Source: Gemmataceae bacterium (lineage in GTDB: Bacteria > Planctomycetota > Planctomycetia > Gemmatales > Gemmataceae). From it: a DNA stretch of 64,000 nt. The stretch lies in the NCBI GenBank assembly GCA_028288765.1, contig JAQGHQ010000272.1, forward strand, positions 32,381 to 96,380, written 5' to 3'. This document shows, in pieces, positions 44,391 through 53,634 of this stretch; the first letter of the stretch is position 1, and every line of letters begins with the position of its first letter. The position numbers and the translations under genes are program-made. The notes under the pieces are model-generated. The model ran no database searches. It was not told the origin of the DNA and saw only the letters and a list, made by a program, of their open reading frames with translations.

Positions 44391-45146
44391 TCACGCGCCC
44401 GGCTCGATCACCGCGAGCGGGAACTGGCGCACCCGCAATTCCTCCGGCAGCTCGGCGGCGTCTCCGCCCTTCTTGCTTTTGAGCTTGAGCCGGCGGGCGA
44501 GCTTCTCCCCCGTCTGTTTGAAGAACATCGGTACGCCCTGCCGCTCGCAGGACGCGCGGATTTGCGCGACCCAGTCGGTTTCCATCGGCCGGCACCCGGG
44601 GCCGCTCTCGCCCCCGACGATCACCCAGTGAATGCCGTCGAGGTCCAGGTCCGGGATCGGACCGAGGAGCGGCTCGACGGATAGAAACTTGACGTGAGCC
44701 GCGGTCCGGCGGAGGTGGTCGATCCGGAACGTGTAGTCCGCGGTCTCGACGCTTACCCCCTGCCAGATGTGTGGGGCCCACGGCAGCCGGGGGGACAGTT
44801 CTTCGAGCCGGTCGGCCCGCTTGGTGAGGATCTGGTACTGGTGCCAGTCGGCCTTCACCATCGTCCCGAACACCCGACGGATGAACTCCTCGGGCACGTC
44901 CTTGTGGTACAGGTCCGACATCGAGTTCACGAAGATCTTCTTCGGCGTCTTCCACTTCAGCGGCAGGTCGAGCATGTGTGGGTGGAGGGACAGTTTGAAC
45001 TCGTTGCGGTAGTTCAGCTGGCCCATCAACTTGAGCCGCTTGCTCATCCGCTCCGCGTAGCAGTTCGCACAGCCCGGGGAGATCTTGGTGCAGCCCGTGA
45101 GGGCGTTCCAGGTACAGTCGGTCCACTCGATCGAGGTGGTGGCCAT
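44391..45146 (-). CDS. DUF5131 (phage Gp37/Gp68-type) protein
   Basis: A 251-residue protein matching the family annotated as phage Gp37/Gp68. It opens IEWTDCTWNALTGCTKISPGCANCYAE, with Cys 11, 19, 26 and 29; the CxxxxxxCxxC spacing suggests an iron-sulfur or zinc site. VNSMSDLYH and KFLSVEPLLGPI blocks follow. Homologues occur in phages and chromosomes, and the biochemical role is unproven, although a radical-SAM relation has been suggested for the family. No other phage gene is nearby, so this is probably a resident copy. Confidence 0.85.
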   Translation of the reverse strand: MATTSIEWTDCTWNALTGCTKISPGCANCYAERMSKRLKLMGQLNYRNEFKLSLHPHMLDLPLKWKTPKKIFVNSMSDLYHKDVPEEFIRRVFGTMVKADWHQYQILTKRADRLEELSPRLPWAPHIWQGVSVETADYTFRIDHLRRTAAHVKFLSVEPLLGPIPDLDLDGIHWVIVGGESGPGCRPMETDWVAQIRASCERQGVPMFFKQTGEKLARRLKLKSKKGGDAAELPEELRVRQFPLAVIEPGA

Positions 45147-45323
45147 TCGTCGTTTCCTTCGGCCGGGTCGCCCGTCCCGCTTATTATGATACGCCCCCGG
45201 TAGGGACTCGCGCCCGTCGTTCACACGTCCGGTTTGTCGCTTCGGCATGCGAGATGCACCCCGACCCACGCGGCGCTCCGCCGGGGGCAGCCGCTCTCCC
45301 CATTGACCTTCGGAGTGCATGAC

Positions 45324-45725
45324 ATGAAGCGATTCCTGACGGCGGTGGCGCTCGCGTTCGCGATGACCCTACTCGCGGGCCAGGCCCAGGCGGACAAGAA
45401 GTCCCCCAAGAAGGCAGACGTGGTCCTGAAGGTGGACGACAGGGCCGGCAAGGCGAAGGTCGGACAGACGATCGAACTCCAACTCCCGAACACCCCGCCG
45501 CCGGAAGCGGACGACATCACGGTGAAGGTGGAGGGCGACGCGATCGACCCGGTGACCGAGAGGCGGGCCGCGGTGGTGAAGCAGGACGGGAAGCCGGTCT
45601 CCGGAAAGGGGTCGGCGAGCGTGATCCTCAAGGCCAAGGCGCCGGGCAAGGCCAAGGTGAAGGTCGATTACAAGGCCGGCGGCAAGAGGGAAAGCCGCGA
45701 GTACGAGATCGAGGTGACCCCATAA
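45324..45725 (+). CDS. small exported Ig-like protein, possibly chagasin-like
   Basis: A 133-residue secreted protein (signal peptide FLTAVALAFAMTLLAGQAQAD). The mature 110 residues have repeated strands: KVGQTIELQLPNTPPP, GSASVILKAKAPGKAKVKVDYKAGGKRESREYEIEV. The ending recalls the chagasin/I42 cysteine-protease-inhibitor fold and also bacterial Ig-like domains; the diagnostic NPTTG loop of chagasins is only loosely present. Lys-rich overall. Function unknown, and the assignment is tentative. Confidence 0.6.
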   Translation: MKRFLTAVALAFAMTLLAGQAQADKKSPKKADVVLKVDDRAGKAKVGQTIELQLPNTPPPEADDITVKVEGDAIDPVTERRAAVVKQDGKPVSGKGSASVILKAKAPGKAKVKVDYKAGGKRESREYEIEVTP

Positions 45726-45812
45726 CCCCGGCCAGAGGGCCGACCCCGGCGGGAATCGATCCCGCCGGGGGTCGTCGCCCTTCGCCGCTCCCGGTCCGGT
45801 TCGCCCGCCCGG

Positions 45813-47216
45813 TTACGGCCAAGGCAGCTCGATCCGGAATACGGTCCGGCCGTCCCGGCGGTCCCAAGATAACTTCCCGCCGTGGGCCTCGGCAGCTTGC
45901 TTCGCGACCGCCAGCCCCAGCCCGATCCCCTCCTCTTTCCCGGTCACGAACGGCTCGAACAGTTTCCCCGCGATCTCCGGCGGGGGGCCCGGGCCGGTGT
46001 CGATCACCTCGACTGCGAACCAACGGCCTTTGTCCCGCGATCCGTGTTCGGCGATCCGAACCTCAACGGTCCCCTCCGGGCCGGCGGCCTCGACCGCGTT
46101 GCCGATCACGTTCCCGAACAGGTGGCTCAGCTGCGCCGGGTCGCCGGTAACGACCGCCCCCCCGGGAGGCAGCTCCCACTCGAGCCTGATCCCGGCGTGT
46201 TGGCACTGCGGCTTGAGCAGGCTCGCCGACTGGTCGACCAGCTTCATCAGGTCGCACGGCACTTTCGCCCCCGACGGCGGCTTGCCGAGATGGAGAAACT
46301 GGCGCAGGTTCGTTTCGATCCGGGCGAGCTGGCGGAGGGCGACCCGGAGCGGTTCCGGGTCGGCCAGGGGGTTCTCGGTCATGAAGAGCTCGACCGCCAA
46401 CTTCGCCCCGGCCGCCGCGTTCCGGAGCTGGTGGGCCAGCCCGCCCGAGAACTGTCCCAGCACCCGTAACCGTTCGGACCGCTGCATCGCCTCCTGAAAC
46501 TCCGTCAGCCTGCGGGCCATGTCGTTTACCGACCGGCACAGGTCCGTCAGCTCGTCATCCGCCCGGGGCAGTGGCATGGGCCGGAAGTCGCCGCCGGCGA
46601 TCAGCCGGGTCCGGTGGTCCAGCACCCGAATGCGGCGTACCAGTCCGGTCCCCGTGGCGAGGGCCAGTCCGACCGCCACAAGGCCCCCGACCACCCCGAA
46701 CACGAGCGGCGGGCGGGCCGCGTCCCACACCGCCGTGCGGCGGAGCGACTCCGGGTAGAAGATGTACAGGTCCCCGCCCGCGTTCGGGTGGGGCTCGCGG
46801 AGCTGGAGCCGCAGGCACCGGTACTCCCGTCCGTCGACGGCGACCGGCGGGCCGAGTTGGTGGTCTTCGTCGTCCCCGGCCGGGGTGGCGATCGGAACGT
46901 CGGCCGGGGGCGGTGTGTTCTTGGCGGGGAAGGTGGTGACCGTCGGCGCGATCGTCGGCTTGTCCGGCCGGACGAACAGGAACTCGGCCCCGGACAGCCC
47001 CTTCATCTTCTCGAGTACGAACTCGGTGAAGGGAAATGTGTTCCGCGAATCGGGCCGCGATTCGGTCAGCGTCCGTGCGACCGCCCACAGCTGCCCGGCC
47101 AGTCGGCGCTCCGCGGCCCGGGCGGCGGTCGTCGCCGCCCATGCCGTCGCGGCGGCGTCGCCGACCAGGAGAAGCGTGAGCGGGAGGAGCAGCCGATAGC
47201 GGAGGGACAGGCGCAT
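45813..47216 (-). CDS. membrane sensor histidine kinase
   Basis: A 467-residue sensor. A first transmembrane helix (about 8-30) is followed by an extracytoplasmic region (about 31-168), a second helix (169-190), a HAMP-like linker, and a dimerisation domain with the phosphoacceptor H262 in GGLAHQLRN, where the usual Glu after His is Gln. The ATPase domain follows, with NVIGNAVEA (N box), VIDTGPG (G1) and EGIGLGLAV (G2). The sensor domain is unrecognised. No response regulator is adjacent. It resembles the NtrB-like kinases that pair with sigma54 activators, so the regulator at 11339-12736 is one possible partner; this is speculation. Confidence 0.9.
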   Translation of the reverse strand: MRLSLRYRLLLPLTLLLVGDAAATAWAATTAARAAERRLAGQLWAVARTLTESRPDSRNTFPFTEFVLEKMKGLSGAEFLFVRPDKPTIAPTVTTFPAKNTPPPADVPIATPAGDDEDHQLGPPVAVDGREYRCLRLQLREPHPNAGGDLYIFYPESLRRTAVWDAARPPLVFGVVGGLVAVGLALATGTGLVRRIRVLDHRTRLIAGGDFRPMPLPRADDELTDLCRSVNDMARRLTEFQEAMQRSERLRVLGQFSGGLAHQLRNAAAGAKLAVELFMTENPLADPEPLRVALRQLARIETNLRQFLHLGKPPSGAKVPCDLMKLVDQSASLLKPQCQHAGIRLEWELPPGGAVVTGDPAQLSHLFGNVIGNAVEAAGPEGTVEVRIAEHGSRDKGRWFAVEVIDTGPGPPPEIAGKLFEPFVTGKEEGIGLGLAVAKQAAEAHGGKLSWDRRDGRTVFRIELPWP

Positions 47217-47228
47217 GGGTAGAGTCAA

Positions 47229-47404
47229 TCGGGCATAACCGGGCGCCCGTTGCAGCCCGGGCTCCCGCTCTGGGCTATTTACAAACGCCCCATCCGGGGC
47301 GAAGAAGGGGCGGGTTCGGTCGCCACGTAGCGGCGACCGTTCTTAGCCCCGGGCGGGAGCTCGGGGTTGTTGCTGGGGGCCGGACGCTCACACGAGAAAC
47401 CCCG
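47229..47404. repeat. repeat-rich gap with two hairpins
   Basis: Between divergent genes, a perfect 8-bp stem (CGGTCGCC...GGCGACCG near 47316-47340) lies inside a weaker inverted pair (GGCTCCCGC and GCGGGAGCT, about 47259-47370). Confidence 0.45.
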
Positions 47405-49177
47405 ATGAATCAGCTGCCTCTTCTCATGTTACTCGCTGCGACACCCGGCTCCGACGCCCGGCCCGCCGACCCACCGCCGAACGTGCTGGTGGTCATCACC
47501 GACGACCAGGGGTTCGGCGACCTCGGGTGCCACGGGAACCCGGTCATCAGAACCCCGAACCTCGATGCGTTCGCGAAGCAGTCCGTTTGGCTCAAGAACT
47601 TCTACGTCTCCCCGGTGTGCTCGCCGACGCGGTCATCGCTGCTCACCGGACAATACAACTACCGCACCGGCATAGTGGACACGGCCCTCGGCCGGTCGCT
47701 CATGCGGCCGGACGTGAAGACGCTACCCGAGTCCCTCGTCGCGGCCGGGTACCGGACCGGGTTGTTCGGGAAGTGGCACCTCGGCGACAACTACCCGCTC
47801 CGGCCCGAGGACCGCGGGTTCCAGGAAACGCTCTGGAGCCAGGGCGGCGGACTCGCCCAGCCGTCCGATCCGCCCGGGACCGACCCGAAGACGGCATACT
47901 TCAACCCGGTCCTGAAGAAGAACGGCAGGGGGGTGAAGACGACGGGCTACTGCACCGACGTGTTCACCGACGCCGCGGTCAAGTTCCTGACCGCCGACTC
48001 GAAGAAGCCATTCTTCGCCTACGTCGCGTACAACGCGCCGCACGACCCGTTCCAGGTTCCCGAGGAGCTGGTCGGCCCGTACAAGCAGCTCGACCTGACA
48101 CCGACCGGGTTCCCGAAGGTCGGCCAGCCGTGGGCCACGTCGAAGCTCGACACCGACGCCATCGCCCGCGCGTACGCGATGATCGAGAACATCGACACCA
48201 ATTTTGCCAGACTGATGAAGCAGCTCGATGAGCAGAAACTCACCGACAATACGGTAGTCATCTTCCTGACCGACAATGGTCCCGGCGGGACGCGGTTCAA
48301 TGCAGGGCTTCGGAACCGCAAAGGGACCGTGTACGAGGGCGGCATCCGGGTGCCGTGCTACGTCCGGTGGCCGAAGCAGGTCAAGCCGGGGGTGATTGAC
48401 ACGCCCCGCGCGCACATAGACCTCACCCCGACGCTCCTGGACGCATGCGGGGTGAAGGCCGCCGGCGGGTTCGACGGCCGCAGCCTCCTCCCCCAACTCC
48501 GGGGCGAGCCGGCACCCGGACCGGACCGCACGCTGTTCTTCCAGTGGCACCGCGGGGACGCGCCGGAGCGGTATCGGGCGTTCGCGGCCCGCGGACCGCG
48601 GTACAAGCTCGTTCAGGCGGCCGGTACCGCACCCGGGGCCAAGTGGCAGTCGAAGTACGAGTTGTTCGACATTGCCGCCGATCCGTTCGAGGAGAAAGAC
48701 CTTGCCCCCGATAAGCCCGACGAGATAGCAAAGCTGAAGAAGGAGTACGACGCCTGGTTCGACGACGTGACGAGGAAGGGGTTCGACCCGCCGCGGATCA
48801 TCGTCGGCAGCGAGAAGGAAAACCCGGTCCGGCTGAGCCGGCAGGACTGGCGCGGCCCGAAAGCCGGGTGGGGAACGGATAGCGAAGGCCACTGGGAGGT
48901 GAGGATCGACCGGGCCGGACGGTACGAGATCACGGTCCGGAGCAACTGGGACTTCAACGAGCACGACGTGTCCGTCAGGTATCCCGGCACGGTGATCGGG
49001 CTCAACGGCCTACTGACCGTTTCCGGCCGGAAGGAGCCAACGACCCGGGAGGCGGTGGAGACAGTTGACCTGGAGATGGGAGATGTGCGGATCGCGGCAA
49101 CGGTGAAGCTCGCGGGGAAGATCCGCGGGGCCGACTACGTGGAGCTCAAGTACCTCGGCCCGCCCGGAAAGGAATGA
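47405..49177 (+). CDS. exported sulfatase (arylsulfatase type)
   Basis: A 590-residue sulfatase. NVLVVITDDQGFGDLGCHG supplies the metal-binding acids; the C-S-P-T-R motif has its modified cysteine at 72, followed by GKWHLGDNYPL and TDNGPGGTRF. The catalytic part is followed from about 460 by an extra region (RIIVGSEKENPVRLSRQDW...) with beta strands, perhaps an ancillary binding domain. A short N-terminal signal peptide is likely. It differs enough from the sulfatase at 30269 to have another substrate. It divergently faces the histidine kinase gene. Confidence 0.92.
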   Translation: MNQLPLLMLLAATPGSDARPADPPPNVLVVITDDQGFGDLGCHGNPVIRTPNLDAFAKQSVWLKNFYVSPVCSPTRSSLLTGQYNYRTGIVDTALGRSLMRPDVKTLPESLVAAGYRTGLFGKWHLGDNYPLRPEDRGFQETLWSQGGGLAQPSDPPGTDPKTAYFNPVLKKNGRGVKTTGYCTDVFTDAAVKFLTADSKKPFFAYVAYNAPHDPFQVPEELVGPYKQLDLTPTGFPKVGQPWATSKLDTDAIARAYAMIENIDTNFARLMKQLDEQKLTDNTVVIFLTDNGPGGTRFNAGLRNRKGTVYEGGIRVPCYVRWPKQVKPGVIDTPRAHIDLTPTLLDACGVKAAGGFDGRSLLPQLRGEPAPGPDRTLFFQWHRGDAPERYRAFAARGPRYKLVQAAGTAPGAKWQSKYELFDIAADPFEEKDLAPDKPDEIAKLKKEYDAWFDDVTRKGFDPPRIIVGSEKENPVRLSRQDWRGPKAGWGTDSEGHWEVRIDRAGRYEITVRSNWDFNEHDVSVRYPGTVIGLNGLLTVSGRKEPTTREAVETVDLEMGDVRIAATVKLAGKIRGADYVELKYLGPPGKE

Positions 49178-49494
49178 CCGGTCGGCCCGACTCTTCACCA
49201 ACGGCAACCGTCCCGGGATATGCTTCCCGGGCCGGTTTGCGGTTTCCCCACACCCGTACTCGACGTCGCCCTTTTGGCCGGAGGGCGACTTGGGACGGGA
49301 GCCGCAGAGCGGCGCGGGCCGGTAGCCCGGGGTGAAACCCCGGGCGGCCCAGGCCGGTTCTCCGGGAGCCGGGCCGGATGGCGGCGCAGCTCCCGGAGAA
49401 CCACGGAGGGGCGGGGGGAGGCGTCCGCCCGCCAGCGCGGGTGACCGGTTACGTCCGAATCAGATCCTCTCACCGGGTTCCTGGATCACCCTTC
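49178..49494. repeat. intergenic hairpin repeats
   Basis: No gene seen. A GCCCGGGGT-GAA-ACCCCGGGC hairpin (49325-49345) is followed by a perfect 14-bp inverted repeat (49356-49369 with 49389-49402, GGTTCTCCGGGAGC). The gap lies between convergent genes and may terminate both transcripts. Confidence 0.5.
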
Positions 49495-50244
49495 TCACTT
49501 CACGAGAGGCATGTACTCGACCTTCTTGAACGTGACCACGGTGCCGGGGTCGTGCCCCTGGAGGGCGAACCGCCCCTTCATGTAGGTGCTGTTCGGGTCG
49601 GTGAAGTCCACCGTCTTCTTGCCGTTCACGAAGATCTGGATGTGGTTCCCCTCGGCGATGACTTCCTGGGTGAAGAACTCGTCCGGCTTGTGCGCGGCCG
49701 TGTTCATCACGGTGATGTCCTTCTTGAACTCGCCGAGCTTGGTCCGCCCGTCCGGGTACAGACTGCCCGTCTTGATCGCGTCACCGCCGGTGGCGTTGAT
49801 CTGGGCCTCGTACCCCTTCGGGAACCCGGGGCCGAACTCGGCCCGGAAGTACTGTCCGCTGTTCCCCTTGTCGTTGATCTTCGCCTCGACCCGGTAACGG
49901 AAGTCGGTGAAGTCGTCCTTCTCGGTGAACAGGTGGGAGTGCGGCCCGCTCCCGACCAGCGTCCCGTCCTTCACCGTCCACAGCGGGATCTCGTTCCCGT
50001 CCTTCGTCACCCCGGCGTACCCGACCACCTTCCCCTCACTCTCCTTCGCGACCACCTTCGTGTACGCCCCCGGGTTCGGGTTCGGGTGGGTCTTCCACCC
50101 GGTCAGGTCCTTGCCGTTGAACAGCGCGACCCAGCCCTCGTCCTTCGCGTCCGCCTTCTTGTCCTCGGCAGGTGTGGTCGAGGCCACGACCACCCCCGCC
50201 CCGGCAACCAAGGCCAGCAGGCGCAATCGGAATGATTGTTGCAT
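49495..50244 (-). CDS. exported DUF1080 protein
   Basis: A 249-residue protein with a signal peptide and the DUF1080 (3-keto-disaccharide hydrolase-like) pattern: EGWVALFNGKDLTGWKTH at the start, WTVKDGTLVGSG, FRYRVEAKINDKGNSGQYFRAEFG, and FFTQEVIAEGNHIQIFVNGKKTVDF. The fold is a concanavalin-like beta sandwich. Planctomycetes carry many copies, linked to glycan breakdown. It is adjacent to and convergent with a sulfatase, which fits a role in polysaccharide use. Confidence 0.92.
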   Translation of the reverse strand: MQQSFRLRLLALVAGAGVVVASTTPAEDKKADAKDEGWVALFNGKDLTGWKTHPNPNPGAYTKVVAKESEGKVVGYAGVTKDGNEIPLWTVKDGTLVGSGPHSHLFTEKDDFTDFRYRVEAKINDKGNSGQYFRAEFGPGFPKGYEAQINATGGDAIKTGSLYPDGRTKLGEFKKDITVMNTAAHKPDEFFTQEVIAEGNHIQIFVNGKKTVDFTDPNSTYMKGRFALQGHDPGTVVTFKKVEYMPLVK

Positions 50245-50573
50245 GTCTAACCCCACGACTATTTGGCAGAGAAGCCCCGGTCGGGGCCGCGGAGAGATGC
50301 TACGCCGCAGTCGACGGCCCGACCAGAGCCGTTCCTACTCGCACGGCCCTCGGGACCGGCTCAGTTGAAAAAACCGTTCAAACCATTCCGATACCGTTGT
50401 CAAGGCGGGTAATCTCGCGTAACGTGTTGGCAATTGAACACTGGGAGTTTTGGGTAATCTGGTTTGTTTGGCACGGTAGAAGCAGGAATGCTCCCTCTTG
50501 TCTCGGAGGGCGCGTCGCTGAAGGGAAGTCGGCGGGCCGCCCCACACCTGTCAAACTATTTGAGGTACGCACC

Positions 50574-51698
50574 ATGAATCGACGTTTGCTTGCCGCCGCC
50601 GTCCTCGGCGCGGTGGGGCTGGTAGTCGGGACCCCGGTAGACGCGTGGGCGTTCGGGAAGCACAAGTACGGCGCCGGCGACTGCGACACGTGCGGCGGTT
50701 GCGCCCCGCCCCCCTGTGCTCCGCCGATCCAATACACGACGCAGACCGTCACCCGCTACCGGCCCGAGTACCAAACCCGGCAGGTCCCGATTACCCGGAT
50801 GCAGATGGTCCCGCAGACCCAGACCTACACGTACCAGGTTCAGGTCCCGGTCACCAGCACCGAGAAGCGGCAGGTGACCGAGTACCAGACCGTCTCCAAG
50901 CAGGAAGAGTACGCCTACACCGAAAACGCGGTCGTCACCAGCACCGAGAAGCGGCAGGTGACCGAGTACCAGACCGTCTCCAAGCAGGAAGAGTACGCCT
51001 ACGCCGAGACCGTTCCGGTCACCAAGACCGAGCAGAAGACCATCACCTACACGGTCTGCGTCCCGACCCAGGTCACCGAAAACGTCGCGGTCTCGCGGCT
51101 CGTTCGGGTCCCGGTGGCCCCGCCGTGTCCCGCCCCGTGCGGCCCGGTCGCGGCCAGCGGATGCGGCGGGTGCGACGCCCCGGCCGCGACGTACGCCCCG
51201 GCCCCGTGCGAAGGCGGGGGGAAGCACAAGCGGCACGCCCGCCGGATGGGAGGGTGTTGTGAGAGTGTGGCCCCGGCCTACGCGTGCGGGTACGCCCCGA
51301 CCTACACCTGTCAGACCGTGACCGAAATGGTCCCGGTCACCCGGACTGTTCTGAAGCAGGAAACCAAGACCCAGGTGGTCGAGGTTCCCGTCACCACCTT
51401 CACCACGGTGACGAAGAAGGGCGTGCGGACGGTGTACAGCGTCGTCCCCGTCACCCGCGACGTCGACGTCCAGGTGGCGAAGTGCGTCCCGGTCGCGAAG
51501 AAGGGCGTGCGGACGGTGTGCAGCGTCGTCCCCATCACCCGCGTCGTCGAGGTTCCCGTCACGACGTTCACGACCGCGACCAAGACCGGCACCCGGACCG
51601 TCATGATCTGCCAACCGGTGACCGAAACCGTGACCCAGCGGTACTGTGTCATGGTCCCGTACACCGAGACCGTCCAGGTCCCGGTCGGCTGCTGGTGA
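50574..51698 (+). CDS. secreted Cys-containing Val/Thr-rich repeat protein (YTV type)
   Basis: A 374-residue secreted protein (signal peptide MNRRLLAAAVLGAVGLVVGTPVDA) made of many short alternating beta-type segments such as YTTQTVTRYRPEYQTRQVP and VTEYQTVSKQEEYAY. These repeats, with interspersed Cys pairs, match the YTV-type proteins described from planctomycete cell walls, which are thought to form cross-linked sheets. Two adjacent 28-residue units are almost identical, and their DNA is identical over 69 bases (50850-50918 and 50934-51002). A second unit, KKGVRTVYSVVPVTR / KKGVRTVCSVVPITR, recurs near the C-terminus. A wall or adhesion role is inferred. Confidence 0.85.
   Translation: MNRRLLAAAVLGAVGLVVGTPVDAWAFGKHKYGAGDCDTCGGCAPPPCAPPIQYTTQTVTRYRPEYQTRQVPITRMQMVPQTQTYTYQVQVPVTSTEKRQVTEYQTVSKQEEYAYTENAVVTSTEKRQVTEYQTVSKQEEYAYAETVPVTKTEQKTITYTVCVPTQVTENVAVSRLVRVPVAPPCPAPCGPVAASGCGGCDAPAATYAPAPCEGGGKHKRHARRMGGCCESVAPAYACGYAPTYTCQTVTEMVPVTRTVLKQETKTQVVEVPVTTFTTVTKKGVRTVYSVVPVTRDVDVQVAKCVPVAKKGVRTVCSVVPITRVVEVPVTTFTTATKTGTRTVMICQPVTETVTQRYCVMVPYTETVQVPVGCW
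50850..51002 (+). repeat. intragenic tandem repeat, 84-base period
   Basis: Two copies of a 69-base identical segment (50850-50918 and 50934-51002) with an 84-base period in the YTV-type gene. Identity at silent positions implies a recent duplication or gene conversion. Confidence 0.9.
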
Positions 51699-52080
51699 TC
51701 GCTTCCCCGATCGCTTCCGACAACCCAATGGGCCACGGCCAAGCCGTGGCCCATTTCGTTGGTGCCGGGCATGTTGCGGATGGGGAGAGAAAGACAAGCG
51801 GACCACGCCGATCGGAACTCTCCTTCACCGACCGGGGAAGTCACTGCGTAATTCGCGGCGGACCGGCCGGTCGGTAAAGACAGCGATGTCGGGCAGCCCC
51901 GAGGCAAACCGGGCCAGGAGCGCCCGGTGGTTCGAGTCGCTCGGGGTAGTGGACCCGGGCTGGTGGTACGCGACGGTGCAAGCGCGACAGGAACCGCCGG
52001 CCACGCGGAGTACGTCCGGTGGTGCGGGAGGACGGGAGAGACAATCCTCCCTCCTATCGGATTACGTTTCGCGGGTCGGC
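51699..52080. other. intergenic region with hairpin terminator
   Basis: No gene seen. A perfect 13-bp stem with a three-base loop (51727-51739 with 51743-51755, AATGGGCCACGGC) follows the YTV-type gene by 28 bases and probably terminates it, although no long U tract follows. Confidence 0.55.
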
Positions 52081-52305
52081 TTACCGGAACGTCTTGCTCT
52101 TGCCGGGCGGGGTCGGGATGACCAGGTCGAGGTGGGCGTTCAACTGCGGGGATAGGGTCAGCTTGTCGGTCAGCTCGTCGTACCGGAGGTAAAAGTCGTG
52201 GTTGGTCGGGTGGAGCAGGATTGTCTCGTCCACCCCTCCCCACCGCCAGCCCCGGTCGATCATGGTGCGGATGAATCCCTTCGCGTCGAACGTCGTGGTC
52301 AGCAT
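52081..52305 (-). CDS. small protein of unknown function
   Basis: A 74-residue product with GAGAGG before its ATG at 52305. It reads as a short alpha/beta protein (FDAKGFIRTMIDRGWRWGGVDETILLHPTNHDFYLRYDELTDKLTL), with the look of real coding sequence but no family I recognise. It stands alone between repeats. Confidence 0.5.
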   Translation of the reverse strand: MLTTTFDAKGFIRTMIDRGWRWGGVDETILLHPTNHDFYLRYDELTDKLTLSPQLNAHLDLVIPTPPGKSKTFR

Positions 52306-52881
52306 CGGCAGCCTCTCGGGTATAGTAGGCAAGTTGATGATACCCGATTCCGGCCGAGCCCGGGAGTACAATCGGGCGATTCCGGGCAGGTCTTCCGCCG
52401 AATCACGGCGGACGAGTTCTCGGTATACACCAACGCCATTCGAGATGCCTGCGGCCAGGTGACGATGCCGGTCTTACTGTGGATGGAGCTGCCACACTTC
52501 AGAAGGTTGCTTCCGCAGGCTACGAGAGGCGTGTCCCCTCAGGGCGGCGAACTATTCCCCTCGCGGCGACGAGTGAGACGTTGTTCTTCCGGAGACGAGT
52601 TGTGACAGGATAACAGGATCGACCCGATGAATTATGAATCGGGTCGATCCTGTTATCCTGTCACAAGTCCGATTCTCTCATACCCCCCGCACGGCGTGGG
52701 ACCCAGGAGTCGACGTCTCATTCCGGACCGCGTGGAGGACATCGAGGCGGCAACCCGGCGGGGAGAAAATGGCTGGCAAGTCCAATCCTGCCGCGGCGGC
52801 GGCGAATCTACCTGCGGGGGAGCCGCCTTCTTCGGCTGGTCCCGGAATTCCCGTCCCTGACCCCTTTCGGCGAGGTCTTCG
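52306..52881. repeat. gap with a perfect 29-bp inverted repeat
   Basis: Arms 52600-52628 and 52638-52666 are perfectly complementary over 29 bp (core GACAGGATAACAGGATCGAC) with a nine-base loop. No convincing gene is seen in the remainder of this 576-base stretch. Confidence 0.7.
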
Positions 52882-53634
52882 ATGAGCCACGGTCGGTACT
52901 CACTTCTGGCGTTCGGGCTGGTACTGGCGGCACCCTTCACGGCCCGGGCCGATGACGCGGCTGACGCGCGAGCGCTGGTGGATAAAGCGGTGAAGGCCCA
53001 CGGTGGGGCCGATCTGGCGAAGTTCTCGGCGTACACCGTCCGGATGAAGGGCACCGTCCAGGCAATGGGTCAGGCCGTCGCCTTCACCGGCGTGGTCGCC
53101 AGTCACGGCCCCGACCGGCAGAAGGTCGACATCGAAGCGGAGGCCGGCGGTCAGAAGTTCCGCTTCGTCAACGTCCTCAACGGCGATAAGGGCTGGAACC
53201 GCATCGGGGACGAGACGAAGGCGATGGACAAGGACGAACTCGCCGAGGCGAAGGAGCAGGCGCACGCCGGGTGGGTCGCCACTCTGGTGCCGCTCAAGGA
53301 CAAGGCGTTCACCCTCGCGACCGTGGGCGAGATCAAGGTCGACGGCCGGGCGGCGCTGAGCGTCAAGGTGTCGAGCAAGGGTCGCCGGGACGTCGACCTG
53401 TACTTCGACAAGGTGACCGGCCTGTTGGTCAAGACCGAGACCCGGGTGAAGGACGAGGGCAGCGGGCAGGAGGTGACGGAGGAGACGTACCCCGGCGAGT
53501 ACAAGGAGGTGCAGGGCACCAAACAGGCGATGAAACTCACCGTCAAGCGGGACGGGAAGGCATACGTCGAAGGCGAGGTGACCGGGTACGACCTCGCGGA
53601 GAAGCTGGACGCGGACGTGTTCGCCAAGCCGTGA
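52882..53634 (+). CDS. exported LolA-like carrier protein
   Basis: A 250-residue protein with a signal peptide (LLAFGLVLAAPFTARAD). The mature part begins ADARALVDKAVKAHGGADLAKFSAYTVRMKGTV and continues with long alternating strands (ALSVKVSSKGRRDVDLYFDKVTGLLVKTETRVKDEG). This is the pattern of LolA/LolB-like or outer-membrane lipoprotein-sorting-type half-barrels, which bind lipid or other hydrophobic cargo. The family assignment is by pattern only. Confidence 0.75.
   Translation: MSHGRYSLLAFGLVLAAPFTARADDAADARALVDKAVKAHGGADLAKFSAYTVRMKGTVQAMGQAVAFTGVVASHGPDRQKVDIEAEAGGQKFRFVNVLNGDKGWNRIGDETKAMDKDELAEAKEQAHAGWVATLVPLKDKAFTLATVGEIKVDGRAALSVKVSSKGRRDVDLYFDKVTGLLVKTETRVKDEGSGQEVTEETYPGEYKEVQGTKQAMKLTVKRDGKAYVEGEVTGYDLAEKLDADVFAKP

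Noticed and set aside
52198..52605. Possible 135-residue gene on the plus strand
   Set aside because: The first third is antisense to a better small gene and the remainder has no pattern I could support.
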